This document shows, piece after piece, positions 43,946-51,026 of a stretch of DNA of 64,000 nucleotides (position 1 is the stretch's first letter; each line of letters opens with the position of its first letter). The notes under the pieces were generated by a model. It was not told where the DNA came from. It did no database searches and worked only from the letters and a program-made list of their open reading frames with translations. Position numbers and translations under genes: made by a program. This DNA comes from Selenomonas ruminantium subsp. lactilytica TAM6421. GTDB lineage: Bacteria > Bacillota > Negativicutes > Selenomonadales > Selenomonadaceae. Location: contig NC_017068.1 of the NCBI RefSeq assembly GCF_000284095.1, forward strand, positions 1,240,001 to 1,304,000, given 5' to 3'.

Positions 43946-44416
43946 ATGTCTGATTTTTTGGAGTATTACAATCCGACGAAGCTCTTTATTGTCGGCAAGG
44001 TTATGTTTGTGCTTAACCTCGCCATATTCCTGCGTAATCTCTGGCGGCTGCCACCGGTTATCGCTGTACTGCTATTGATTGCCACCCTATCCTGTTCCCT
44101 GCCGATTTTGTTCCGCCATCGTCAGCAAAGCATCGGCGATACTGTGTTTTTCAAGCGTATCATCCTGCCGGGCTTTTTGGGGCTGACGTTATCCATCCTG
44201 CTGATTGCAGGACTGGTGGACTGGGCACGGCTGCCTTATGGTCTGAGCCATCGGGAGGCTATGGGGCTGTTCTTTGAAAGCAAGGGAATGTTCTTCCTGG
44301 TCATGTCCAACGTGGCTCTGGTGCAGATGGTGTTGCAGGAGGCCATACCAAAGGGCGAGCGCAAGCATTATCTCTTGTTGTTGGTCCTGCCGTTGGCTCT
44401 GCTGCTACTGGTATAG
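43946..44416 (+). CDS. Uncharacterised four-helix membrane protein
   Basis: A 156-residue inner-membrane protein with about four hydrophobic segments (roughly residues 12-26, 37-52, 70-90 and 130-156). Short charged loops include FRHRQQSIGD and a C-terminal EAIPKGERKHY before the last helix. I recognise no family. The ATG at 43946 follows GTGGGGGT; an in-frame start within the alkylsulfatase gene is rejected. It is 13 bases downstream of that gene, so the two are probably cotranscribed, and it ends at a strong terminator. Confidence 0.75.
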   Translation: MSDFLEYYNPTKLFIVGKVMFVLNLAIFLRNLWRLPPVIAVLLLIATLSCSLPILFRHRQQSIGDTVFFKRIILPGFLGLTLSILLIAGLVDWARLPYGLSHREAMGLFFESKGMFFLVMSNVALVQMVLQEAIPKGERKHYLLLLVLPLALLLLV

Positions 44417-44458
44417 AAAAAATGTCCCACAGGGAATTGCTCCCGTGGGACATTTTTT
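44417..44458. terminator. Bidirectional terminator between convergent genes
   Basis: AAAAAATGTCCCAC / GTGGGACATTTTTT, 14 perfect pairs with an inner GGGA/TCCC pairing in the loop. It serves the membrane protein gene and the converging symporter gene. Confidence 0.92.
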
Positions 44459-44466
44459 GCGGCTGG

Positions 44467-46095
44467 TTATGCTGCCTGTTCTGTATGCATATAGGCCGCT
44501 TCGTCCAGCATGTTCTCGTTTTTCGACAGGGCCGTGGTCACGGCGATGTCACCGATGGTGTTGATGGTAGTGCGGAACATGGAGGTCAGCGGGTCAATAC
44601 CCAGCACGATGGCCGAGGCTTCTACGGGCAGGCCGAAGGAAACGATGATGGAGGTCAGGCAGACAAAGGAACCGCCCGGCACCCCCGGAGCCCCGATGGA
44701 CAGGGCCACAACGGTGACGAAGAGGGCCCCGATAAAGGCCGGCGTCATTTCGAGGCCGTACATTTTCGCCAGCAAAATTGCCTGAATGGAAAAATAGAAG
44801 CAGCCGCCGTCCATATTGACCGTAGCCCCCAAGGGGATGGAGAAGGAGGACAGCTTCGGCGAAACCCCCATTTTTTCCGTGCAGAAGCGCATGGTGAAGG
44901 GCATGGCGGCGGTGCTGCTGCCCATGGAAATGGCCACCGGCACGAAGCTGCCGATTTTCTTCAGGAAAGGCAGCGGAGAGATTTTTCCCATCAGCACCAT
45001 GACCGTGGCATAGATGCCCAGCATGGCGATGGCACCGATAAACTGTCCTACCAGCACCCGGCCCAGGAGCAGCAAGGAGTCAGTGCCCACGGTGAACATC
45101 AAGGCCATCATGGACAGAAAGGCAATCAACGGGATGAACTGGGCCAGCAGGGTGATGACACGCAGGCAGAAGGTATTCATGGTTTCAATGAAGTTTTTCA
45201 GCAGTTGGGCTTTTTCCCCCAACATATTGATGGTTATGCCGAAGAGCACAGAGACGAAAATGATCTGCAGCATATCCCGATTCACAATGGGGGCCACGAG
45301 ATTTTCCGGCACCACGTTCACAATCATATCCAACAGGGAAATGCTCATCCTTTCGCCGCCGCCACTGACAGTCCCCATCTGTGGCACGGCGCCGTGGAAG
45401 ATAAACAGGCCGATGATGATGCTGAGGGTTGTGGCAATTATGGTGGTACACATGTAAGTGCCCACCAGCTTGCCGCCGATGCGGCCGATATCCGAAGCGT
45501 TGGAGATGCTGGTTATGCCGGAGATGATGGAGAAGAACACCACCGGGGCAATCATCATATTCAGGGAATTGAGGAACATGGTGCGGATGCTGCCGATGAT
45601 GTTCTTGTTCAGCATGGCGATGAAATCCGGCGAGAGCATTTCCTGGATAAGGGCCCCGGCCAGAATGCCCATGACCATGGCGAACAGGGTATAGCGAATC
45701 TGCTTGTTGCCCGCTTCATGGACTTTGATGGTGACGATGTTCTTTCCATTGCTGTGGGTATAGGAAAGCATTTCTTTTTTGGACTTCAATACGATTGTCC
45801 GCTGATAGTCCGGATCTTCTTCGTTCCATTCCGTCAAAACCTGCAATGGATTGTAGGCCTTACCGATGGTTTCCATGCGCACGGAAATATCGCCGAAGTG
45901 CTTTTGCAAAGAGACCTTGACATGGACTTCGGGGCGCAGGGAAAGCTGCAGGGAGTAGATGTGCTCCAAAAGCTGCCTGGCTGTCGCTGCTTCTTTGGTG
46001 GATACCCCCAGCTTTAGCAGCGATTCGCCAATGGCTGCGATGGTCTCTCGGAATGTTTCGCCTGTCAGCTCAAAAGTACGCCATCGTTCAAACAT
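44467..46095 (-). CDS. Dicarboxylate/amino acid:cation symporter with soluble N-terminal domain
   Basis: Sodium- or proton-coupled uptake of C4-dicarboxylates or glutamate/aspartate-type amino acids (DAACS family). The transporter part (about residues 133-530) has MNSLNMMIAPVVFFSIISGI, the re-entrant serine-rich ISMGSSTAAMPFT, LGATVNMDGG and the GAPGVPGGSFVC loop. About 130 soluble residues precede it, which ordinary GltP/DctA proteins lack. Their pattern (ARQLLEHIYSLQ, ISVRMETIGKAYNPL, YTHSNGKNIVTIKV) recalls a degenerate GHKL/HATPase_c_2 ATP-binding fold with no N-box asparagine; this is inference. The promoter is on the minus strand upstream. The gene stands alone. Confidence 0.88.
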   Translation of the reverse strand: MFERWRTFELTGETFRETIAAIGESLLKLGVSTKEAATARQLLEHIYSLQLSLRPEVHVKVSLQKHFGDISVRMETIGKAYNPLQVLTEWNEEDPDYQRTIVLKSKKEMLSYTHSNGKNIVTIKVHEAGNKQIRYTLFAMVMGILAGALIQEMLSPDFIAMLNKNIIGSIRTMFLNSLNMMIAPVVFFSIISGITSISNASDIGRIGGKLVGTYMCTTIIATTLSIIIGLFIFHGAVPQMGTVSGGGERMSISLLDMIVNVVPENLVAPIVNRDMLQIIFVSVLFGITINMLGEKAQLLKNFIETMNTFCLRVITLLAQFIPLIAFLSMMALMFTVGTDSLLLLGRVLVGQFIGAIAMLGIYATVMVLMGKISPLPFLKKIGSFVPVAISMGSSTAAMPFTMRFCTEKMGVSPKLSSFSIPLGATVNMDGGCFYFSIQAILLAKMYGLEMTPAFIGALFVTVVALSIGAPGVPGGSFVCLTSIIVSFGLPVEASAIVLGIDPLTSMFRTTINTIGDIAVTTALSKNENMLDEAAYMHTEQAA

Positions 46096-46139
46096 TGTTT
46101 CCCCTCCTTATTTTTATTATGGAATAATCCCTATATACC

Positions 46140-46168
46140 ATAATAGCGATTTGGCGCCTTAGATTCAA
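46140..46168 (-). promoter_or_regulatory. Promoter of the symporter gene
   Basis: On the minus strand, TTGAAT (46168-46163), 17-base spacer, TATTAT (46145-46140). Confidence 0.65.
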
Positions 46169-46218
46169 GTGATTTTTGGCAATTTTCCGACATGATGATA
46201 ACTTAGCAGCAAAATACT

Positions 46219-46249
46219 TTGATGTCTCAGCCAAGGGCTGTGTTATAAT
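46219..46249 (+). promoter_or_regulatory. Promoter of the mnmM-like gene
   Basis: TTGATG (46219-46224), 19-base spacer, TATAAT (46244-46249). The spacing is long but the -10 is perfect. Confidence 0.5.
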
Positions 46250-46284
46250 GGAAAAGAAACCGTAATGAAGAAAAGGTGATAGAT

Positions 46285-46845
46285 TTGCAGACAGTCAGCA
46301 ATGTATTGAATTTAGTGAAGGCAGCAATTATGCCTGCTTTGGAGCAAGCTCGTGTGGTGGTGGACGCCACGGCAGGCAATGGGCATGACACTTTGTTTTT
46401 GGCGGAGCATACTTCTGACTTGGCCAAAATCTACGCCTTTGATATTCAGGAAGCAGCCCTTGACAATACCCGGCAGCGGACGGCAGAATATGCCGGCCGC
46501 ATCGAATATGTGCTGCGCAGCCACGCAGAGATTGGGGCGGTGGTGGCGGAGAATATTGATCTGGCCATTTTCAATCTGGGTTATCTGCCGGGGCAGGAAC
46601 ATGCGTTGACTACCAGGAAGGAGAGCACTTTGCTGGCGGTGCAGCAGGTATTGGAGAAACTGAGTCTTAACGGCGTGTGCGTGATTGTGGCTTATCCGGG
46701 CCATGAGGCCGGAGCGCAGGAGGCAGAGATGCTGGAGGAATTTCTGCAGCATCTGCCGCGAAAGAATTATACGGCAGGCTGTTATCGCCTGCTGAATCAC
46801 ATGCGGACAGCGCCATATGCTTATGTGGTGGAAAAAGTTCGTTGA
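46285..46845 (+). CDS. mnmM: YtqB/MnmM-type tRNA methyltransferase
   Basis: Class I SAM methyltransferase of the YtqB family, shown in Gram-positives to act as MnmM, finishing the mnm5(s2)U34 wobble modification of tRNA. The older label is putative rRNA methylase. The 186-residue protein has the SAM motif VVVDATAGNGHDTLFLA near residue 27, a family-specific AIFNLGYLPGQEH and VCVIVAYPGHEAGAQEAE, all typical. The TTG at 46285 is eight bases after AAAAGG and is preferred over an in-frame GTG at 46276, which overlaps that site. It is monocistronic, with promoter and terminator. Identity to MnmM is from family recall and not tested. Confidence 0.85.
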   Translation: MQTVSNVLNLVKAAIMPALEQARVVVDATAGNGHDTLFLAEHTSDLAKIYAFDIQEAALDNTRQRTAEYAGRIEYVLRSHAEIGAVVAENIDLAIFNLGYLPGQEHALTTRKESTLLAVQQVLEKLSLNGVCVIVAYPGHEAGAQEAEMLEEFLQHLPRKNYTAGCYRLLNHMRTAPYAYVVEKVR

Positions 46846-46869
46846 ACAGAGTCTGAAACGGAAGATAAG

Positions 46870-46912
46870 AAAAAATCCGAAAGGCATCCTTGTTGGAGCT
46901 TTCGGATTTTTT
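46870..46912. terminator. Bidirectional terminator between convergent genes
   Basis: AAAAAATCCGAAAG / CTTTCGGATTTTTT, 14 perfect pairs and a 15-base loop, serving mnmM and the converging phosphoribosyltransferase gene. Confidence 0.92.
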
Positions 46913-46924
46913 ACGTAATCTGTG

Positions 46925-47476
46925 TTATTCGGCATCGAAGAGAGGCAGGGCCTCCAGGAAGATGATATCCGTGCGCTTGGCGGCATCGCCTTCAGCCAGC
47001 ACGCAGGCCTGACCGATTACCTTGCCACCGGCTTCTTCGGTGAGCTCTGTGAGAGCTTTCATGGAACCGCCGGTGCTGATGACATCATCCAGCAGCAGGA
47101 CATTCTTGCCTTTGAGGCGGTCAACGTCTACGCCATCGAGGCAGAGCTTCTGCACGCCTTTGGTGGTGATGGAGATATCTTCCACCCAGACAGCATTTTC
47201 CATATAAGCCTTGACGGATTTGCGGGCTACCACATAGCGTTCCATGCCCATCTCCCGGGCCAGGTCGGCAGCCAAGGGAATGCCCTTGGTTTCTGCGGTG
47301 AGAATCACATCCGTATCGGCCGGAATCTTCTTGGCCAATTCTTTGGCGCAGGCCAACGTCAGATTCGGATCACCCAGCATGATGAAACCAGCAATGGCCA
47401 GTTTGTCCGTGACATTCAAAATGGGCAGCGAACGCTTGCAGCCGGCTACCGTCAGGTCGTAAAATCTATTTGCCAT
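46925..47476 (-). CDS. Purine phosphoribosyltransferase family protein
   Basis: Type I phosphoribosyltransferase that joins a base to PRPP. The 183-residue protein has the PRPP motif NVLLLDDVISTGGS near residue 125, an AETKGIPLAADLAREMG block near 60 (as in adenine and xanthine enzymes) and RYVVARKSVKAYM. This layout resembles Apt/Xpt-like salvage enzymes; adenine is the most frequent annotation for this subgroup but I cannot fix the base. The ATG is preceded by GAGGGG on the minus strand. No purine riboswitch is seen in the short leader to the divergent surE gene. Confidence 0.82.
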   Translation of the reverse strand: MANRFYDLTVAGCKRSLPILNVTDKLAIAGFIMLGDPNLTLACAKELAKKIPADTDVILTAETKGIPLAADLAREMGMERYVVARKSVKAYMENAVWVEDISITTKGVQKLCLDGVDVDRLKGKNVLLLDDVISTGGSMKALTELTEEAGGKVIGQACVLAEGDAAKRTDIIFLEALPLFDAE

Positions 47477-47529
47477 ATTAAAATACCCCTCGCTTGAGAA
47501 TTTCGTGTAAGGGCAATGCTTACTGAGAT

Positions 47530-47558
47530 ATTATACGCTCTTTTGTCCCGCCATGCAA
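47530..47558 (-). promoter_or_regulatory. Promoter of the phosphoribosyltransferase gene
   Basis: On the minus strand, TTGCAT (47558-47553), 17-base spacer, perfect TATAAT (47535-47530). Confidence 0.65.
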
Positions 47559-47564
47559 ATATTA

Positions 47565-47594
47565 TTGTACGGAAAGTGCGAAATTGTGTAAAAT
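47565..47594 (+). promoter_or_regulatory. Promoter of surE
   Basis: TTGTAC (47565-47570), 18-base spacer, TAAAAT (47589-47594), 32 bases upstream of the TTG start; divergent from the phosphoribosyltransferase promoter. Confidence 0.5.
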
Positions 47595-47626
47595 AGGTAT
47601 AGTGCAGAACGGAGGAGGTTGATTTT

Positions 47627-48382
47627 TTGCGTATTTTATTATCGAATGATGATGGTGTGAAAGCGGCAGGCATCGAAGCTTTGGTGCAGGCCCTGTATAA
47701 GGAACATGAAGTGATCGTGGCTGCGCCCATGCAGCAGCAGAGCGGTATGAGCAATGCCCTGACCATTGGCAAGCCCATTGAAGTGGCACGGGACAATGCT
47801 CTGGAAGATAAATACGGCATTGAGGCCTGGGCCATCGGCGGCACGCCGGCAGATAGTGCCAAACTCTATATTGAAGCCTTTATGACGGCGGATAAGCCGG
47901 TGGATCTGGTGATTTCCGGTATCAACCACGGGGCAAATCTCGCTACGGATATCCTTTATTCCGGTACGGTGGGCGCCGCCATGGAAGGATATTTCCACGA
48001 CATTCCCGCCTTTGCCCTGTCGCTGGATGTGGACAGCCAGCTGAGCTATCAGGAGGCGGCAAATATCTTTGCCCAGGATTTTCTAAAACTGATGCCGGAG
48101 AATGGCAAATGCTTCCTGTTCAATTTGAACTTTCCCTTGTTCCTGAAGGATGATGTGCCTCAGTATGTCTTTGGCCGGCAGGGCAAGCGGGATTATCTCA
48201 ATGCCTTTACGAAAGAAGAACGGGACGGCAAGGTTTTCTATACCATGGCGGGGGAAGTCTATGACCGGGACAAGGGAGACGCCACGGATATCTATGCCAC
48301 GGAACAGGGCTATATCTCCATCACGCCCTTGGTGGCTGATTTGACGGATTATATGGAGTTGGACAAGCGGCTGGAAAAATAA
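47627..48382 (+). CDS. surE: 5'/3'-nucleotidase SurE
   Basis: Metal-dependent nucleoside monophosphate phosphatase, linked to stationary-phase survival in E. coli. The 251-residue protein has the metal-binding start MRILLSNDDGVKAAGI, the QQQSGMSNALT region near residue 39, GTPADSAKLYI and the VISGINHGANLATDILYSGTVGAAMEG signature near residue 95. TTG start, eight bases after GGAGGAGG. It is monocistronic, divergent from a phosphoribosyltransferase gene; the two could share control of nucleotide salvage. Confidence 0.95.
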   Translation: MRILLSNDDGVKAAGIEALVQALYKEHEVIVAAPMQQQSGMSNALTIGKPIEVARDNALEDKYGIEAWAIGGTPADSAKLYIEAFMTADKPVDLVISGINHGANLATDILYSGTVGAAMEGYFHDIPAFALSLDVDSQLSYQEAANIFAQDFLKLMPENGKCFLFNLNFPLFLKDDVPQYVFGRQGKRDYLNAFTKEERDGKVFYTMAGEVYDRDKGDATDIYATEQGYISITPLVADLTDYMELDKRLEK

Positions 48383-48418
48383 GATGACGGCGGCAGCGTT
48401 TTCATGTTACAATAAAGT

Positions 48419-48448
48419 TTGAAATTTTTCGCTTATATACAATATATA
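48419..48448 (+). promoter_or_regulatory. Promoter of the ahcY-mtaD operon
   Basis: TTGAAA (48419-48424), 18-base spacer, TATATA (48443-48448). The leader is too short for a SAH or SAM riboswitch, and none is seen. Confidence 0.5.
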
Positions 48449-48470
48449 CAGTAGCAGGGAGGATATTACC

Positions 48471-49712
48471 ATGAAATCAATGATTCGCGATATCAAGCTG
48501 GCTCCGTCCGGTCATGACAAAATCGAGTGGGTAAAGAACTTTATGCCGGTTATGCGGGCAGTGGACGAGGAATTCTCCAAGACCAAGCCTTTTGCCGGAA
48601 AAAAGATGGTGATTACCCTGCACCTGGAGGCCAAGACGGCCTATATGGCAGAGGTGTTCATGCATGCCGGGGCAGAAGTGGCCATCACGGGCAGCAACCC
48701 GCTGTCCACCCAGGACGATGTGGCGGCAGCCCTCGTGGAAGATGGTGTCAATGTCTTTGCCTGGCATGACTGCACGGAGGAAGAATACTTCAATTTCATC
48801 GATGAAGCCCTGAAGATTGAACCGGATTTCATCATCGATGATGGCGGCGATCTTGTGCATGCCCTGCATACCACCCATCGCGATCTGCTGCCGAAAATCG
48901 TCGGCGGTTCTGAGGAGACCACCACGGGTGTCCATCGCCTGCGCGGCTTGGCCCAGGAGGGCAAGCTGGAGTTCCCGATGATTGCGGCCAATGATGCCTA
49001 TATGAAGTTCCTGTTCGACAATCGCTATGGCACGGGCCAGTCCACTTGGGACGGCATCATGCGGACCACGAATCTCGTGATTGCGGGCAAGACCGTGGTT
49101 ATCGCTGGCTATGGCTGGTGCGGCAAGGGCGGTGCTATGCGTGCCCGCGGGCTCGGTGCCAACGTCGTGATTACGGAAGTAGATCCGATTAAGGCCATTG
49201 AAGCAGTCTTTGACGGTTTCCGCGTGATGCCCATGGACGAAGCGGCAAAGATTGGTGATATCTTCCTGACGCTGACTGGCGATAAGGACGTTATCGTCAA
49301 GCGTCATTTCGAGTCCATGAAGGATGGCGCTATGCTGGCCAACTCCGGTCATTTTGACTGCGAAATCAACATTCCGGAACTGGAAAGCCTGTCCAAGTCC
49401 CGCCGCAAGGTGCGCAATAATATCGAAGAATTCCTGCAGCCCGATGGCCGCAAAATCTACTTGCTGGCCGAAGGCCGTCTCGTAAATCTGGCTGCTGGCG
49501 ACGGCCACCCGGCTGAAATCATGGACCTGTCCTTCGGTGTGCAGTTCTTCTCCATGATGCACCTCTTGGAACATGGCCAGGAACTGGCGAAGGAAGTTCA
49601 CCTGATGCCCAATGAGGTCAATGTGAAACTGGCCGAGCTGAAATTGAAATCCTTGGGAATGGCCATCGACACGCTCACGCCGGAACAGCGGGCTTATCTC
49701 AATCTGGAATAA
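48471..49712 (+). CDS. ahcY: Adenosylhomocysteinase
   Basis: NAD-dependent hydrolysis of S-adenosylhomocysteine to adenosine and homocysteine, relieving inhibition of methyltransferases. The 413-residue length is that of the shorter bacterial/archaeal type. Motifs are AVDEEFSKTKPFAGKKM, HLEAKTAYMAEV, FIIDDGGDLVH, GVHRLRG, the NAD loop GYGWCGKGGAMRARGLGA near residue 210, and the C-terminal LTPEQRAYLNLE. RBS GGGAGG. The next gene (mtaD) starts 15 bases later. It can take the same substrate by deamination, so the pair controls SAH removal by two routes. Confidence 0.95.
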   Translation: MKSMIRDIKLAPSGHDKIEWVKNFMPVMRAVDEEFSKTKPFAGKKMVITLHLEAKTAYMAEVFMHAGAEVAITGSNPLSTQDDVAAALVEDGVNVFAWHDCTEEEYFNFIDEALKIEPDFIIDDGGDLVHALHTTHRDLLPKIVGGSEETTTGVHRLRGLAQEGKLEFPMIAANDAYMKFLFDNRYGTGQSTWDGIMRTTNLVIAGKTVVIAGYGWCGKGGAMRARGLGANVVITEVDPIKAIEAVFDGFRVMPMDEAAKIGDIFLTLTGDKDVIVKRHFESMKDGAMLANSGHFDCEINIPELESLSKSRRKVRNNIEEFLQPDGRKIYLLAEGRLVNLAAGDGHPAEIMDLSFGVQFFSMMHLLEHGQELAKEVHLMPNEVNVKLAELKLKSLGMAIDTLTPEQRAYLNLE

Positions 49713-49727
49713 TTAGGAGGAAGAATC

Positions 49728-51008
49728 TTGAAGACTTTAATCAAAGACGTATATGTGGTGCTGCCGGATGGCACGACGCCACTGACTAATATCATGCTGG
49801 ATGGCAATAAGATTGCCGCTATCGGTGAAGTGCCGGAGGATTTCCGTCCGGGCAAGATCATCGATGGCAAGAATCATCTGGCTGTGCCGGGCTTTGTCAA
49901 CGCCCATACCCATGCATCCATGACGCTCCTGCGCAGCTATGCAGATGATATGGCCTTGATGGACTGGCTCAATAATATGATCTGGCCTGCAGAAGCCAAG
50001 ATGGATGAAGAGGATATCTATTGGGGCGCCATGCTGGCCATGGTGGAAATGGTGCGTTCCGGTACCACCACCTTTGCCGATATGTATGGGCCTTATATGA
50101 ACCGGGTAGCGGAAGCCACCATGGACGCCGGTATCCGCGGCGTGCTCTGCCGTGGCATCATCGGTGTGGCACCGGACGGAGAAAAGAAGCTGCAGGAAAA
50201 TGTGGAACTTTACAAGGATTTCCATGGTGCCAATAATGGCCGTATCTCTGTAATGTTTGGCCCTCATGCTCCCTATACCTGCCCACCGGATTTTCTGAAA
50301 AAGGTATCCAAAGCGGCACAGGATTTGGGCGCAGGCATCCATATCCATATGCATGAGACGAGAATCGAGGTAGAGGACTCCCTCAAGCAGTATGGCAAGC
50401 GTCCGTTTGCCTGGGTAGAAGAAACGGGCATCTTTGACAATGACCATGTACTGGCTGCGCACTGCGTGCATCTGGATGACAACGATATTGAAATCATCAA
50501 GAAACATAAGATTGCGGTTGCACATAACCCAGGCAGCAATATGAAACTGGCCAGCGGTTTTGCGCCGGTAACCCGTCTGCTCAAAGAAGGCGTAGTCACG
50601 GCTTTGGGTACGGACGGCGCCTCCTCCAACAACAATCTGGATATGCTGGAAGAGGTAAATCTGGCGGCTATGCTGCATAAAGTCAACGAGTACGATCCGC
50701 TGGCTGTTCCTGCATTTGAGGCCTTGAAGATGGGCACGGAATACGGTGCCAAGGCTGTAGGTATCGATAATCTGGGCCGTCTGGAAGCCGGGGCAAAGGC
50801 CGATATCGCCCTTTGGGATATGAACAGCGCCGCCTGGTTCCCACGGAATAATCTCGTTTCCCTGCTGGTCTATGCCGCAAATTCTAGCTCCGTGGATACC
50901 CTTATCTGCGATGGTCAGATTGTCATGGAAAACCGCGAGCTCAAAACGCTGGATGAAGAGCGTATCTTCTTCGAGGCCCAGCGCTGTGCTGAGCGTCTCA
51001 CAAAGTAA
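49728..51008 (+). CDS. mtaD: 5-methylthioadenosine/S-adenosylhomocysteine deaminase
   Basis: Amidohydrolase that deaminates methylthioadenosine and S-adenosylhomocysteine (also adenosine in some species) to the inosine forms. The 426-residue protein has the zinc motif VNAHTHASMTLLRSYADD near residue 63, GPHAPYTCPPDF, HIHMHETRIEV near 205, VLAAHCVHLDDNDIEI and ALGTDGASSNNNLDM near 295, all in order. TTG start, seven bases after AGGAGG. Cotranscribed with ahcY. The tandem with ahcY means SAH can be hydrolysed directly or first deaminated to S-inosylhomocysteine; how flux divides is unknown. Confidence 0.94.
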   Translation: MKTLIKDVYVVLPDGTTPLTNIMLDGNKIAAIGEVPEDFRPGKIIDGKNHLAVPGFVNAHTHASMTLLRSYADDMALMDWLNNMIWPAEAKMDEEDIYWGAMLAMVEMVRSGTTTFADMYGPYMNRVAEATMDAGIRGVLCRGIIGVAPDGEKKLQENVELYKDFHGANNGRISVMFGPHAPYTCPPDFLKKVSKAAQDLGAGIHIHMHETRIEVEDSLKQYGKRPFAWVEETGIFDNDHVLAAHCVHLDDNDIEIIKKHKIAVAHNPGSNMKLASGFAPVTRLLKEGVVTALGTDGASSNNNLDMLEEVNLAAMLHKVNEYDPLAVPAFEALKMGTEYGAKAVGIDNLGRLEAGAKADIALWDMNSAAWFPRNNLVSLLVYAANSSSVDTLICDGQIVMENRELKTLDEERIFFEAQRCAERLTK

Positions 51009-51026
51009 TATGGTTGAGGTGATCCC

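Noticed and set aside
44422-46017. 531-codon plus-strand frame opposite the symporter gene
   Set aside because: It starts inside a terminator and gives a His/Gly/Gln-rich low-complexity translation; the minus-strand symporter is clearly the real gene.
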